64,000 bases of DNA, taken from positions 2,129,840 to 2,193,839 of the forward strand of contig NC_019780.1 of assembly GCF_000317615.1 (NCBI RefSeq). The letters are read 5' to 3'. Within the stretch, counting starts at the first letter, position 1. Each line of letters opens with the position of its first letter. Positions 16,001 through 24,913 of the stretch are shown here, in pieces. The stretch comes from Dactylococcopsis salina PCC 8305. Lineage in GTDB: Bacteria > Cyanobacteriota > Cyanobacteriia > Cyanobacteriales > Rubidibacteraceae. The position numbers were made by a program, and so were the translations under genes. The notes under the pieces are model-generated. The model was not told the origin of the DNA, searched no databases, and worked only from the letters and a program-made list of their open reading frames with translations.

Positions 16001-17827
16001 TTACGGGGAGGGTAACTCAGAGGGATCGCGCATTGGTTTCTGTTTCAAGTTTTCCCGAAACTGATTCAATCCTTGTCGCACTTGCGGAAAATACCAATAA
16101 CTGAAACTGACTCCACTGATGAGTAACACTAAAATTAGGATCAGTAAACCTAACCCACCGCGCTTGCTTGTTTTCGGCTTGTCAAGTTGTTCTGGAACTA
16201 AAACGGTTTCTGGTTCGGGTTGGATTTCTGTTTGTTCCTTAAACGTAACTGTGAGATTTTTTTCCTCAGCAGTGGAAATAGAACACTTCATCAAGGAAAC
16301 AGTAACGTTATCGTGTCCGTTGAGTGTATTCGCTAAACTAACCAACCGTTGCGCGACGATATTAACATCTTTCTGCGCTTCTAAAATTGGTAATATTTCT
16401 TGTTCCCAGTATTGTTCCACTAAGCCATTGTCACTCAAGCCATCAGAACATAATAAAAACACACAATCTTCTTCAATTACTAAGCGTTGGGTGTTGGGAT
16501 GCAGCAGTTTGGAGGAACTCATCCCCAAAGCCTGAACTAACGCCCCTGCTGAGGGTTGTTGTAACGCTTCTCGATAAAATAAATGACCAAGACGGGTTTG
16601 ACGGGAGGCGAGATCGTCATCTAAGGTCACTTGATAACAACCGTTAACAGTGATCCAATAAACGCGAGAGTCTCCCACATGGGTAATATACATTTCATGG
16701 TTGTGTGCTAACGCCATGACTAAGGTTGTTCCCATGCGTTCTTGGGCGCGACGTTTTTCTTGATCGTTTTGTTCACAAATTACGTCGTTCACTTCACTGA
16801 CTGCTTTTTCAATTTTATGGGTGAAAAGACGAGGGTTGGAGGCGTTTTCTTGAATCGTTTTCAAATTTTGACGCAGGTGATCAATGGCGAGTTTTGATGC
16901 GATTTCTCCTCCCTGATGTCCCCCCACACCATCACAAACGATCGCCAATGCTTGTTGATTTAATCCTGAGGTTTGACTCTCTTCTTGTTGATAATAAGCA
17001 TCTTCGTTGTGCGATCGAATCGGACCAGAATCAGTAACAGTCGCCACTTGATACGATCGGGAACGCGATCGAGCGATCTCGGTTAATCCTTCATCCAAAA
17101 AACGAGTTAACCCCTCACTACTTTCTAAGTTTCCCTCAATGAGATTTTGACAAACCTCTTGTAAAAAAGACTGAATATTGGGTTCAGAATCTTCTATCCA
17201 ACTTGACCACAGTTTCCCCAAATCTTTAAGCAGAACGCTGTCTTGATTGGAGTGTAGTTCTTGTAACTGAATAATTGAACCATTAACCCGCAACAATTCA
17301 GGTGTAATCAAGGTTTGTGCGACCTTTTGACTCTGTAAAGGCTGCCATAATTGGCTGATTTGCAATAACCAGTTGATTTGACGAGTTCCTGTCGCCTTTT
17401 TCCACACCGCGCTGAGAGGAGGTAAAAACTCTCCTTGTGCTAATTTCGCCTGTACAGTGGAGGAAAAGTTTTCATATTCCAATAACCAAATGATACCTTG
17501 ATCAAGCGCGATCGAGCCATAGACTTTAGGAATATGAAGACGATAAGGACTCAGTTTTAAGTACGGTTTTAACCAGTAGGGAATTGTTTCTGGAAAGTCG
17601 GGAGGAGTTGCTGGTTTTGTCTCCACAACTAAGTTTTTGCTAACCACAAAATAGCGATTAGCAAGTAACTGATTAATCAGTTTCGAGTCGAGAGAATCTC
17701 CCACTACCCAAAGATACCGCTTAATCAGGGGAGCTTGACATTGACCGCAAAACTCTCTCGTCATGGGGTTCGCTGTTTGACAATCCTTCCGCGAACAATG
17801 AAGGTTAATTTGTGTTTCGTCCATCAA
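16001..17827 (-). CDS. PP2C-type Ser/Thr protein phosphatase, membrane-anchored
   Basis: PP2C phosphatases remove phosphate from Ser/Thr using two metal ions. In this 608-residue protein a zinc-ribbon-like start (CSRKDCQ...CGQC, about 10-35) precedes a long region that I do not recognise. The PP2C domain lies at about 255-500 with RSHNEDAYY, ALAIVCDGVGGHQGGE, THVGDSRVYWI and LLCSDGLSD, so all metal-binding aspartates are present. A single membrane helix (about 560-582, GLGLLILILVLLISGVSFSY) and a short tail follow, which places the catalytic domain on one face of the membrane, probably cytoplasmic. It is the last gene of a same-strand run anmK-ndhM-phosphatase. Targets are unknown. Confidence 0.9.
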   Translation of the reverse strand: MMDETQINLHCSRKDCQTANPMTREFCGQCQAPLIKRYLWVVGDSLDSKLINQLLANRYFVVSKNLVVETKPATPPDFPETIPYWLKPYLKLSPYRLHIPKVYGSIALDQGIIWLLEYENFSSTVQAKLAQGEFLPPLSAVWKKATGTRQINWLLQISQLWQPLQSQKVAQTLITPELLRVNGSIIQLQELHSNQDSVLLKDLGKLWSSWIEDSEPNIQSFLQEVCQNLIEGNLESSEGLTRFLDEGLTEIARSRSRSYQVATVTDSGPIRSHNEDAYYQQEESQTSGLNQQALAIVCDGVGGHQGGEIASKLAIDHLRQNLKTIQENASNPRLFTHKIEKAVSEVNDVICEQNDQEKRRAQERMGTTLVMALAHNHEMYITHVGDSRVYWITVNGCYQVTLDDDLASRQTRLGHLFYREALQQPSAGALVQALGMSSSKLLHPNTQRLVIEEDCVFLLCSDGLSDNGLVEQYWEQEILPILEAQKDVNIVAQRLVSLANTLNGHDNVTVSLMKCSISTAEEKNLTVTFKEQTEIQPEPETVLVPEQLDKPKTSKRGGLGLLILILVLLISGVSFSYWYFPQVRQGLNQFRENLKQKPMRDPSELPSP

Positions 17828-17894
17828 TTACACTTTCCAAAACGGCGAGAAAAACTGGACGGGAAAACTCAGTCATAAATCGGATGTTACGAAA

Positions 17895-18254
17895 CTAATT
17901 CTTATATTTTTCCTCTGACTCTGGACTTTCCACTTTCGGAACTCCCATACTGTAATTGAGGACGCGACTATTTAAGTTATAACTAATTTCCCCACTTACG
18001 AGAAGATGACGAATAAAGTGTTCGAGATCAGAGCCAATGCGCTTTAAATTATACTCAGTTAACTCCTCTCCACTATGAGATTCTACCAGTTCATCAAACT
18101 TTCGATAAACTTGGTTTAGAGTTTCTTCTGTCCAGTTAAACTCATTGTCGGGATCAATGTCGAGAGTGAGGACATTATTACTTTCTACTAACTCGTTATC
18201 TTGAATTTCGGCGGTAAAAATACGGACGTGACGAGTGGTTGATTTGAATAACAT
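17895..18254 (-). CDS. ndhM: NAD(P)H-quinone oxidoreductase subunit M (NdhM)
   Basis: NdhM is a subunit specific to the cyanobacterial and chloroplast NDH-1 complex, which drives cyclic electron flow, respiration and CO2 uptake at the thylakoid membrane. The 119-residue protein matches the family in length and sequence: MLFKSTTRHVRIFTAEI at the start, LTLDIDPDNEFNW (about 29-41) and ISYNLNSRVLNYSMGVPKV near the C-terminus. It has no membrane segment, as expected for this hydrophilic subunit. It lies between anmK (upstream) and the phosphatase (downstream) with gaps of about 70 bp each, so co-transcription is possible. Confidence 0.95.
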   Translation of the reverse strand: MLFKSTTRHVRIFTAEIQDNELVESNNVLTLDIDPDNEFNWTEETLNQVYRKFDELVESHSGEELTEYNLKRIGSDLEHFIRHLLVSGEISYNLNSRVLNYSMGVPKVESPESEEKYKN

Positions 18255-18322
18255 AATCAGTTTTCAAGCAGTGGTTTTTGGTTAATTTAACAGTTTTTTG
18301 CCGTTTGCTGATCTCTATCTTT

Positions 18323-19462
18323 CTAGGGTAAATCAATGACTCCTAGTTCGATCGGTTGTTTTGCTCCTGTCACTTGCGGTAAATTACCTGGAAAGTGATC
18401 ATAGTAGCGCCAATACCCTAACACAGCAAACGCGATCGCTTCTTTAAAGTTATTATCTAATCCTACCTCATCGGTGGTTTTGAGTTCGATTTGTGGGAAA
18501 TATTTTTGCAGTTGTTGACATAGATATTGGTTTTGACTCCCTCCACCACATAACAAGATACGATCGGGAAGACGAGGGAGAAATTTATGATAATCTTGGG
18601 CGATCGAAGCGACAGTCAATTCGGTTAAACTCGCGATAAAATCCGCCTCGGTGAGATCGTGCGCTTGAGCGGTTTCCCAAGCATCATTTAAGTAAGTCTC
18701 TCCGAATAATTCTCGTCCTGTGGATTTGGGGGGAGATTGTTGGAAAAAGTCATCTTCTAGCCATTGTTGGACAATTTCTCGCTGTGGTGTTCCTTGTGCT
18801 GCCCATTTTCCCCCCTCATCATATCGTTTTTCCCCCTGACTCAACCGTTGGACAGCTAAATCTAATAAGCTGTTACCTGGACCATTATCCCAACCACAGA
18901 CTTTCGTTTCCCAGTTCTCTTCTTGTCGAGGAGGGAGATAAGTTACATTACTAATCCCGCCGATATTTTGGACACAAGTGGTGAGAGTGGGATGGGAGAG
19001 TAAACACGCATCCACTTTACAAACTAATGGCGCTCCTTGTCCATTTTGAGCGATATCGGCGGCGCGAAAATCGCTAACCGTCGGACGTTGGCTGATATGA
19101 GCGATCATTGCTCCTCTTCCCCATTGTACGCTGTAACCGAGAGTCTTTTTCGGGGGACGATGGAAGACAGTTTGACCATGAGATGCAATGAGATCAGCAG
19201 TGGTATTGGTCGTTTTTTCTAGCTTTTGGGCGCATTCGGTAAAAAAACGCGCGATCGCGTCGTCTAGGTAACAAAACTGCTCGATCGTCACGCTTTTCCC
19301 CCCGCAAACCCTTAAAATTTCCTGTCGTAATTGTTCAGGATAAGGATAGGTTTCTCCCGCCAATAATTCTACGGCTACCTCTTGCTTTGTTCCTGTAATT
19401 TCCACTAAAGCGACATCAACCCCATCAACAGATGTTCCACTAATTAAACCGATTACTTTCAT
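18323..19462 (-). CDS. anmK: Anhydro-N-acetylmuramic acid kinase AnmK
   Basis: AnmK converts 1,6-anhydro-N-acetylmuramic acid and ATP into N-acetylmuramic acid 6-phosphate during peptidoglycan recycling. The 379-residue protein has the family start MKVIGLISGTSVDGVDVALVEI with the ATP-binding Gly/Ser loop. It also has the catalytic-region SHGQTVFHRP and VSDFRAADIAQNGQGAPLV, then QNIGGISNVTYLPP and DNGPGNSLLDL, and the C-terminal LLCGGGSQN. All blocks of the UPF0075/AnmK family are present. It is the first gene of the minus-strand run leading to ndhM. Confidence 0.95.
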   Translation of the reverse strand: MKVIGLISGTSVDGVDVALVEITGTKQEVAVELLAGETYPYPEQLRQEILRVCGGKSVTIEQFCYLDDAIARFFTECAQKLEKTTNTTADLIASHGQTVFHRPPKKTLGYSVQWGRGAMIAHISQRPTVSDFRAADIAQNGQGAPLVCKVDACLLSHPTLTTCVQNIGGISNVTYLPPRQEENWETKVCGWDNGPGNSLLDLAVQRLSQGEKRYDEGGKWAAQGTPQREIVQQWLEDDFFQQSPPKSTGRELFGETYLNDAWETAQAHDLTEADFIASLTELTVASIAQDYHKFLPRLPDRILLCGGGSQNQYLCQQLQKYFPQIELKTTDEVGLDNNFKEAIAFAVLGYWRYYDHFPGNLPQVTGAKQPIELGVIDLP

Positions 19463-19514
19463 TATTCGTTCTCGATGCCATGATCTATAGTGATTTTACA
19501 TCTGATGTAAAACA

Positions 19515-19645
19515 ATAACTTAGGACTTACGCAGTTAAATAAATTCTGCCCCCCTAGCCCCCCAAGTTTGGGGGGAATTAATTCATAAAGTCCCCCAGAA
19601 TTGGGGGATTTAGGGGGCAAGCGCGTAAATTCTGTAACTGATGGA
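19515..19645. repeat. Imperfect palindromic repeat between anmK and hisH
   Basis: CAGTTAAATAAATTCTG with a C-run (19529-19556) faces a G-run with AAATTCTGTAACTG (about 19609-19640), giving a long inverted repeat whose centre contains CCCCCAAGTTTGGGGGG and CCCCCAGAATTGGGGG hairpins. It probably belongs to the same general class as the C/G-rich palindromes elsewhere in the window. It could act as a bidirectional terminator or simply be a mobile repeat. Confidence 0.6.
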
Positions 19646-19731
19646 AGTTTTCCCAGAATTGGGGGTGAAACCAGATTTTGATACAATTCGATCGGGTTTG
19701 TGTTCTCCCAACTGGAAAGGGTTTAACAAAG

Positions 19732-20352
19732 ATGGGAAAAATTGCGCTGATTGATTATGATATGGGAAACCTACACTCAGCAGAGAAAGGGTTGCAAAAA
19801 GTGGGAGGAAGCGTAACGATTACCGATTCTCCACAGGTGATTCTAGACGCAGATGCGGTGGTGATTCCAGGAGATGGTGCGTTTGATCCAGCGATTAAGC
19901 ATTTACGAGAAAGAGGGCTAATTGAACCCATTAAACGATCGATCGAGCAAGGAAAGCCTTTTTTAGGCATTTGTTTAGGACTACAGGTATTATTTAATGA
20001 TTCCGAAGAAGGAAACGAAACTGGCTTAGGGATCATCCTTGGAACTGTGCGTTTATTTCAACCCGAACCCAATTTAACAATTCCTCACATGGGTTGGAAT
20101 CATTTAGAATTGACTCAACCCGATCATCCCCTGTGGCGTAATTTACCCGAAAATCCCATGGTTTATTTTGTTCACTCTTATTACGTCGATCCGATCGATG
20201 CGACGGTTAACGCCGCCATGGTAACTCATGGTCAGCAACAAGTCACCAGCGCGATCGCTCAAGATAATATAATGGCGGTACAATTCCATCCCGAAAAGTC
20301 TTCTCACATCGGACTGCAAATTTTATCTAACTTCGTCCATCTCACTCCGTAG
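19732..20352 (+). CDS. hisH: Imidazole glycerol phosphate synthase glutaminase subunit HisH
   Basis: HisH hydrolyses glutamine and delivers ammonia to HisF in histidine synthesis. The predicted 206-residue protein begins MGKIALIDYDMGNLHS. It carries the class I amidotransferase nucleophile elbow GICLGLQ (Cys about residue 82) and the His/Glu of the triad in VQFHPEKS. An upstream in-frame extension to 19678 is not conserved and lacks family sequence, so I take the ATG at 19732, with a purine-rich stretch (GGAAAGGG) upstream. hisF is not adjacent. hisIE is found separately at 60 kb. The TAG stop codon (20350-20352) lies inside the first bases of a GTAGGTTGGGTG repeat. Confidence 0.95.
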   Translation: MGKIALIDYDMGNLHSAEKGLQKVGGSVTITDSPQVILDADAVVIPGDGAFDPAIKHLRERGLIEPIKRSIEQGKPFLGICLGLQVLFNDSEEGNETGLGIILGTVRLFQPEPNLTIPHMGWNHLELTQPDHPLWRNLPENPMVYFVHSYYVDPIDATVNAAMVTHGQQQVTSAIAQDNIMAVQFHPEKSSHIGLQILSNFVHLTP

Positions 20353-20633
20353 GTTGGGTGAAATGAAATGAAACCCAACATCAATCAGTGACCAGTTAAG
20401 CAGTTACCAGTTACCAGTAGTTCTCAAACTTAATTAGTAAGTAGGGTTTGCTGAAAAAGTCCATTGGTCGGTGAAGATCGTTATTCGTTATTCGTTATTT
20501 GTTATTTGTTATTTGTTATTTGTTATTTGTTATTTGTTCACTGGTCACTGATCACTGGTCACTGATCACTGGTCACTGGTCACTGATCACTGATCACTGG
20601 TCACTGATCACTGGTCACTGTAAAAGAAACCCA
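20349..20633. repeat. Composite repeat block after hisH
   Basis: This 304-bp gap holds no gene. In order it contains a GTAGGTTGGGTG...GAAACCCAAC unit (20349-20379), inverse-orientation TYACTGR heptamers (20383-20415), the TAGGGTTTGCTGAAAAAG repeat (20443-20478), TTATTYG heptamers (20481-20536) and forward TYACTGR heptamers (20537-20620). Confidence 0.85.
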
Positions 20634-20656
20634 ACATCGCTCAATGACCGATTATT

Positions 20657-21109
20657 GTGATTAAACTAACTCAAAAACAGCGACAACAAATGTATCGTCA
20701 CGGAGAAAACACCTATCCAGAAGAGTGTTGTGGCATTTTATTCGGATACTCAGATCAAGAAACCACCGTAGTTAAAATTTGGGAAACTGAAAACGTTTGG
20801 GAGAGTGGAGAGAATCCCTTAGAAACCAATACAGGGAGTAAGCGCGATCGATTTACCATCGCCCCGGAAACCTTGCTAGAAGCGCAAAAATACGCCCGTG
20901 AAGAGAACTTAACCATTGCGGGAATCTATCATTCCCATCCCGATCAGGTCGCCATCCCTTCCGAATTTGACCGCGCGATCGCGTGGGAAACCTACTCCTA
21001 TATAATAATGTCTGTGAAAGCAAAAACTGTCGTTGCTTGTCGCAGTTGGAAATTAAACGATCAACAACAGTTTGAAGAAGAAGTAATCGTAACAGAAGGT
21101 TTGCAATGA
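20657..21109 (+). CDS. M67 family JAMM/MPN+ metallopeptidase
   Basis: JAMM proteases cleave isopeptide or C-terminal peptide bonds, and bacterial M67 members trim extensions from ubiquitin-like sulfur carrier proteins. The 150-residue protein has the complete zinc motif: E near residue 22 (PEECCGILFG), then HSH with x10-D (YHSHPDQVAIPSEFD). The metal ligands and catalytic Ser/Glu environment are intact. The start is GTG at 20657, and an ATG 12 codons later is possible. The next gene, 104 bp downstream on the same strand, encodes a MoeB-rhodanese protein. The pairing suggests work on a ThiS/MoaD-like sulfur carrier (inference from the Mec+/CysO-type systems). Confidence 0.88.
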   Translation: MIKLTQKQRQQMYRHGENTYPEECCGILFGYSDQETTVVKIWETENVWESGENPLETNTGSKRDRFTIAPETLLEAQKYAREENLTIAGIYHSHPDQVAIPSEFDRAIAWETYSYIIMSVKAKTVVACRSWKLNDQQQFEEEVIVTEGLQ

Positions 21110-21213
21110 GGGACAGAAACACTTATCCTATAAAGACCACACTGCCAACTGTAGCAAAATAGTAGATAAGCCAATCAACACATTATCATCCTCACGTCAG
21201 GTGTGAGACAACT

Positions 21214-22374
21214 ATGCTCAATCCAAACCTAGAAGAAATCGAACTCACGAAAGAAGAATACGAACGTTATTCTCGTCACATCATCCTTCCCGAAGTGGGA
21301 TTAGAAGGACAAAAACGCCTCAAAGCAGCCAGCGTCGTTTGTATTGGAACAGGGGGACTCGGTTCTCCGCTTTTATTGTACTTAGCAGCGGCTGGAGTCG
21401 GACGCATTGGAATTGTCGATTTTGATATTGTTGATAAATCCAACCTCCAACGCCAAATTATTCACGGGACATCAGGAGTCGGTCAACCAAAACTCCAATC
21501 CGCAAAACGGCGCATTCTCGACATTAACCCCTTCTGTCAAGTTGACCTCTATAACACTCGCATCACCTCCGAAAACGCCCTAGATATTCTTAAACCTTAT
21601 GATGTGGTTGTGGATGGAACAGATAACTTTCCCACTCGTTACCTCGTCAATGATGCTTGTGTGTTACTGGGTAAACCGAACGTTTATGGGTCAATCTTCC
21701 GTTTTGAAGGACAAGCCAGCGTCTTTAACTACCAAGAGGGTCCCAACTATCGGGATGTCTTCCCAGAACCTCCCCCACCTGGCATGGTTCCCTCTTGCGC
21801 GGAAGGCGGCGTTTTAGGGGTGTTATGTGGTGTTATTGGTTCAATTCAAGCCACAGAAGCGATTAAAGTCATTTTAGGGATGGATACCACCCTCAGTGGG
21901 CGTTTATTGCTGTATAACGCTCAAACCATGAGTTTCCGAGAATTAAAGTTACGTCCTAACCCAGAACGTCCCGAAATTAAAGAACTCATTGACTACGAAC
22001 AATTCTGTGGGATTCCCCAAATGCAAGCAGAAGAAACCGAAGTTCCAGAAATGACGGTTCAAGATTTGAAGCAGTTAATGGAACAAAAAGCCGATGATTA
22101 CGTTTTAATTGATGTTCGTAATCCCAATGAATACGAAATTGCTAAAATTCCAGGCGCAACCCTAATTCCGCTTCCTGATATTGAAGAAGGAGATGGGGTA
22201 GAGAAAGTTAAGGAATTGATGAATGGTCATCGTTTAATTGCTCATTGTAAAATGGGCGGGCGATCGACGAAAGCGTTACGGATTCTCAAAAAAGCAGGAG
22301 TGGAGGGAACTAACCTCAAAGGCGGGATTCGTGCTTGGAGTCAAGAAATTGATTCCTCTGTTCCAGAATATTAA
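21214..22374 (+). CDS. moeB: MoeB/MoeZ-type adenylyltransferase with C-terminal rhodanese domain
   Basis: E1-like enzymes of this type adenylate the C-terminal glycine of sulfur carrier proteins (MoaD, ThiS, CysO), and the fused rhodanese supplies sulfur. In this 386-residue protein the ThiF/MoeB domain (about 10-265) has the nucleotide loop GTGGLGSPLLLYLAAAGVG, the DFDIVDKSNLQRQI segment and the VDGTDNFPTRYLVND motif. The paired Cys-x-x-Cys zinc ligands of E. coli MoeB are absent, as in many cyanobacterial members. The rhodanese domain (about 285-385) has catalytic Cys in AHCKMGGRS. It follows the JAMM protease gene and is likely in its operon. Confidence 0.9.
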   Translation: MLNPNLEEIELTKEEYERYSRHIILPEVGLEGQKRLKAASVVCIGTGGLGSPLLLYLAAAGVGRIGIVDFDIVDKSNLQRQIIHGTSGVGQPKLQSAKRRILDINPFCQVDLYNTRITSENALDILKPYDVVVDGTDNFPTRYLVNDACVLLGKPNVYGSIFRFEGQASVFNYQEGPNYRDVFPEPPPPGMVPSCAEGGVLGVLCGVIGSIQATEAIKVILGMDTTLSGRLLLYNAQTMSFRELKLRPNPERPEIKELIDYEQFCGIPQMQAEETEVPEMTVQDLKQLMEQKADDYVLIDVRNPNEYEIAKIPGATLIPLPDIEEGDGVEKVKELMNGHRLIAHCKMGGRSTKALRILKKAGVEGTNLKGGIRAWSQEIDSSVPEY

Positions 22375-22402
22375 CCTACTTTTCTTTCCCCCCTGAGATT
22401 GG

Positions 22403-22478
22403 TGTTGGGTTGCGCTTGGCTTCACCCAACCTACTTTTCTACTTTTCTTTCCCCCCTTAGTTAAGGGGGGTTAGGGGG
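22403..22478. repeat. Inverse GTTGGGT/CACCCAACCTAC unit plus C/G-rich palindrome
   Basis: TTGGGTTGCGCTTGGCTTCACCCAACCTAC-like unit (22404-22434) is the reverse orientation of the GTAGGTTGGGTG repeat. It is followed by CCCCCCTTAGTTAAGGGGGG (22452-22471), a good hairpin that could terminate the convergent genes moeB and argB. Confidence 0.65.
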
Positions 22479-22480
22479 GA

Positions 22481-23359
22481 TCAGGCTACAATCATTGAGC
22501 CAATACCTTCATCACTAAAAATCTCTAAAAGGATAGAATGGGGGATACGTCCATCAATGATATGAGCGGCGCGGACTCCTTGCGCTAAAGAACGGACACA
22601 ACATTTAACTTTTGGAATCATTCCCCCTGCGACAATACCATCTGTGATCAGTTGTCGTGCTTTTCCGATGTCGAGATGGGTGATGAGAGTCGAAGGATCG
22701 GTGTAATCTTGAAGTAAGCCAGGGGTGTCGGTAAGAAGGATTAGTTTTTCTGCGTTTAAGGCGGCTGCGATCGCTCCTGCTACTGTGTCAGCATTGATAT
22801 TATAGGCTTGTCCTGTTTCATCTGAGGCGACGGTAGAAATAACGGGAACATGACCAGCATTGATTAAAGATTCAATCAGTTGCGGGTTGATGGTGCTGAC
22901 TTCACCGACAAAACCAATTCCTTCTTCGCTACGAGGACGTGCTGAGATGATATTACCATCTCGCCCACAAATCCCGATCGCGCTTCCTCCCGCTTGATTA
23001 ATCAGGGCGACAATTTCTTTATTCACCCGTCCCACTAACACCATTTCTACCACATCCATCGTATCCGCATCCGTCACCCGTAAACCGTTTTTAAACTGGG
23101 GTTCAATTCCTAATTTCCCCAACCAACTGTTAATTTCCGGTCCGCCACCATGAACCACAACGGGGCGCATTCCCACACAGGAGAGGAACACTACATCACG
23201 AATTACTTGTTCTTTTAAGGCTCTTTCCTTCATCGCCGCACCGCCGTATTTAATGACGACAGTACGCCCTGCAAAACGTTGAATATAGGGGAGTGCTTCA
23301 CTTAATATGCGGACGCGGTTGGCTTCTTCTTGTTTGATTTTCTCGTACTCACTAGACAT
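22481..23359 (-). CDS. argB: Acetylglutamate kinase ArgB
   Basis: ArgB phosphorylates N-acetylglutamate, the second and feedback-controlled step of arginine synthesis. In cyanobacteria it is activated by the PII protein. The predicted 292-residue protein has the amino-acid kinase fold: [11 protein letters not shown] (substrate and ATP-binding Lys), [23 protein letters not shown] and [12 protein letters not shown]-initiated extension of three codons is possible, but the ATG at 23359 is more likely. The N-terminal helix, involved in arginine sensing in hexameric ArgB, is present (residues 1-25). Gap to the convergent moeB: a GTTGGGT-type repeat and a C/G palindrome at 22395-22478. Confidence 0.95.
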   Translation of the reverse strand: MSSEYEKIKQEEANRVRILSEALPYIQRFAGRTVVIKYGGAAMKERALKEQVIRDVVFLSCVGMRPVVVHGGGPEINSWLGKLGIEPQFKNGLRVTDADTMDVVEMVLVGRVNKEIVALINQAGGSAIGICGRDGNIISARPRSEEGIGFVGEVSTINPQLIESLINAGHVPVISTVASDETGQAYNINADTVAGAIAAALNAEKLILLTDTPGLLQDYTDPSTLITHLDIGKARQLITDGIVAGGMIPKVKCCVRSLAQGVRAAHIIDGRIPHSILLEIFSDEGIGSMIVA

Positions 23360-23445
23360 CTGACACAATTATTGATTCAGGATATTTTAACGATTCCAGA
23401 ATTATTATCCTAACCTTTCTCTGCCATGATTTTGGTCGAAATACA

Positions 23446-24018
23446 CTATTGGGGTTGAGTTTCGCTTCCGAGGAGTGTCGCAACAGAAAAGTTAATTTCT
23501 GGGAAAGCAAGACTGGATAGGTTTAAATTCGACTGTAGAATCTGAATATAAGAAAATCGATCGCGCAGGGGGTTTCGATACACTTCCAAACAGTTTTCGT
23601 TGAGATCAATTAACCAGACTTCCCTGATCCCAGCACGAGCATATAAAGGAATTTTAACCGATCGGTCATAGTTAATACTGCTTTCTGCCACTTCAATCAG
23701 TAAATAAATCTCATGCGGTTGAGGATGTCTGGTTGCATAATAATCGGAACGAGGGTGCAACAAAACAACATCGGGCTGTGGTTCGGATTGCTCATCTAGG
23801 GCGATCGGGTCTTGGATTCCCAGTATCACCTGATCTTTTAAGCGATTTCCCAATACATCATTGAGACGTTTAACAGTAGCAACATGACGGAAACCAATCG
23901 GGGACATGGGAATAATCTCTCCTGTAATTAATTCTACTCGATCGCGATCGGTGAGAATCCCAGCTTCTGCCATTTGATGGTATTCCTTGACATTAAACAA
24001 ACGTTTTTCAAGTAACAT
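23446..24018 (-). CDS. Uma2 family (DUF820) PD-(D/E)XK protein
   Basis: Uma2 proteins are restriction-endonuclease-fold proteins hugely expanded in cyanobacteria, and their function is unsettled. This 190-residue copy shows the family pattern: FNVKEYHQMAEAGILTDRDRVELITGEI at the N-terminus, SEPQPDVVLLHP (Asp of the active site), EIYLLIEVAESS (Glu-x-Ala/Val-Glu) and ARAGIREVWLIDLNE. The active-site residues look complete. It precedes a cluster of dispersed repeats interrupted by a group II intron, with a second Uma2 gene on the other side. The two are clearly divergent in sequence, so they are not a recent duplicate pair. Confidence 0.85.
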   Translation of the reverse strand: MLLEKRLFNVKEYHQMAEAGILTDRDRVELITGEIIPMSPIGFRHVATVKRLNDVLGNRLKDQVILGIQDPIALDEQSEPQPDVVLLHPRSDYYATRHPQPHEIYLLIEVAESSINYDRSVKIPLYARAGIREVWLIDLNENCLEVYRNPLRDRFSYIQILQSNLNLSSLAFPEINFSVATLLGSETQPQ

Positions 24019-24040
24019 AATTTTTCATTTTACCTAGCTG

Positions 24041-24164
24041 TAGGTTGGGTGAAGGTAACGAAACCCAACATCAATCAATTCTAAAAGTAGGTTGGGTGAA
24101 GCGAAGCGAAACCCAACAAGATGTCGGTTGGATGAAGGTGACAAAACCCAACATCAATCAATTA
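24041..24164. repeat. GTAGGTTGGGTG...AACGAAACCCAAC units, 5' of the group II intron
   Basis: Two full units (from about 24041 and 24089) and one variant (about 24124) are separated by ATCAATCAATTCTAAAA or shorter spacers. The last spacer, ending in ATCAATCAATTA at 24164, is interrupted by the intron. The matching continuation CTAAAAGTAGG occurs directly after the intron 3' end. Confidence 0.85.
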
Positions 24165-24913
24165 GTGCGATTCGTTTCTGGTGAAAACGCTGTAGTTCTC
24201 TCGAACTACGGAGTATAAGCCAGAGCTTGGTTAAACCCTTCGGGGTACAGACCTTGACAACTTGATTTCCATGTTGGTGAGAACCTGTGGAGCAATAGCT
24301 AAGAAACAGGTAGGGTATAACCCGTTAATTCAAGTCCATCCCTCTCAGGGTGTGAGAGGACAGCGTAACCCTTATCTATAGAGTTGACTACTTGAGGATA
24401 AAGCAGGGTTAAATGGGGTCACTGCTGGAAGCCTAAACTGGTAAATCTCTAGCAAGAGACTATGCCTAGTCAACGAACCTATGTTTGAACCATCGTTAGG
24501 AGGAACCTGCGTAAAGGCTGTTCGCAGGGGGCGAAATAAGTCCAAAGTAAAGGATATAAATTTTAGTTTGTTTATATCACACCTCAAAGTTTACTCGGTG
24601 GAGAAGTAGGAGGCTAAGGTCTCAATCAATGGAAATCAGGAACGAAGTAACCCTCGTCTATACTCTTGGGGAAGGTCGATACCTCAAGTAGTCTGTCGGG
24701 ACGCAATTTCTGACTCATTTGTCGGGTAGAGCGAGGGAAGGATTGGATAAGAAGCAAATGCCTTCTCTAACAGGAAGGATATGCAAACGTATCCACTTTA
24801 GATTACGAAGATAATAAGTGAAGTAGAGTAAAGTTATGAACTCATTGAAGTATAGATGTGATGCTCGGACAAAAACCTTCTTAATGCTCTGGTTAGGTTT
24901 TGGGTTTAATCTC

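Noticed and set aside
19462-19686. 74-aa minus-strand ORF next to anmK
   Set aside because: It translates the C/G-rich palindromic repeat and overlaps the anmK start.
24165-24835. ORFs on the minus strand in the intron 5' part
   Set aside because: This is structured RNA of the intron; frames lack start signals and similarity.
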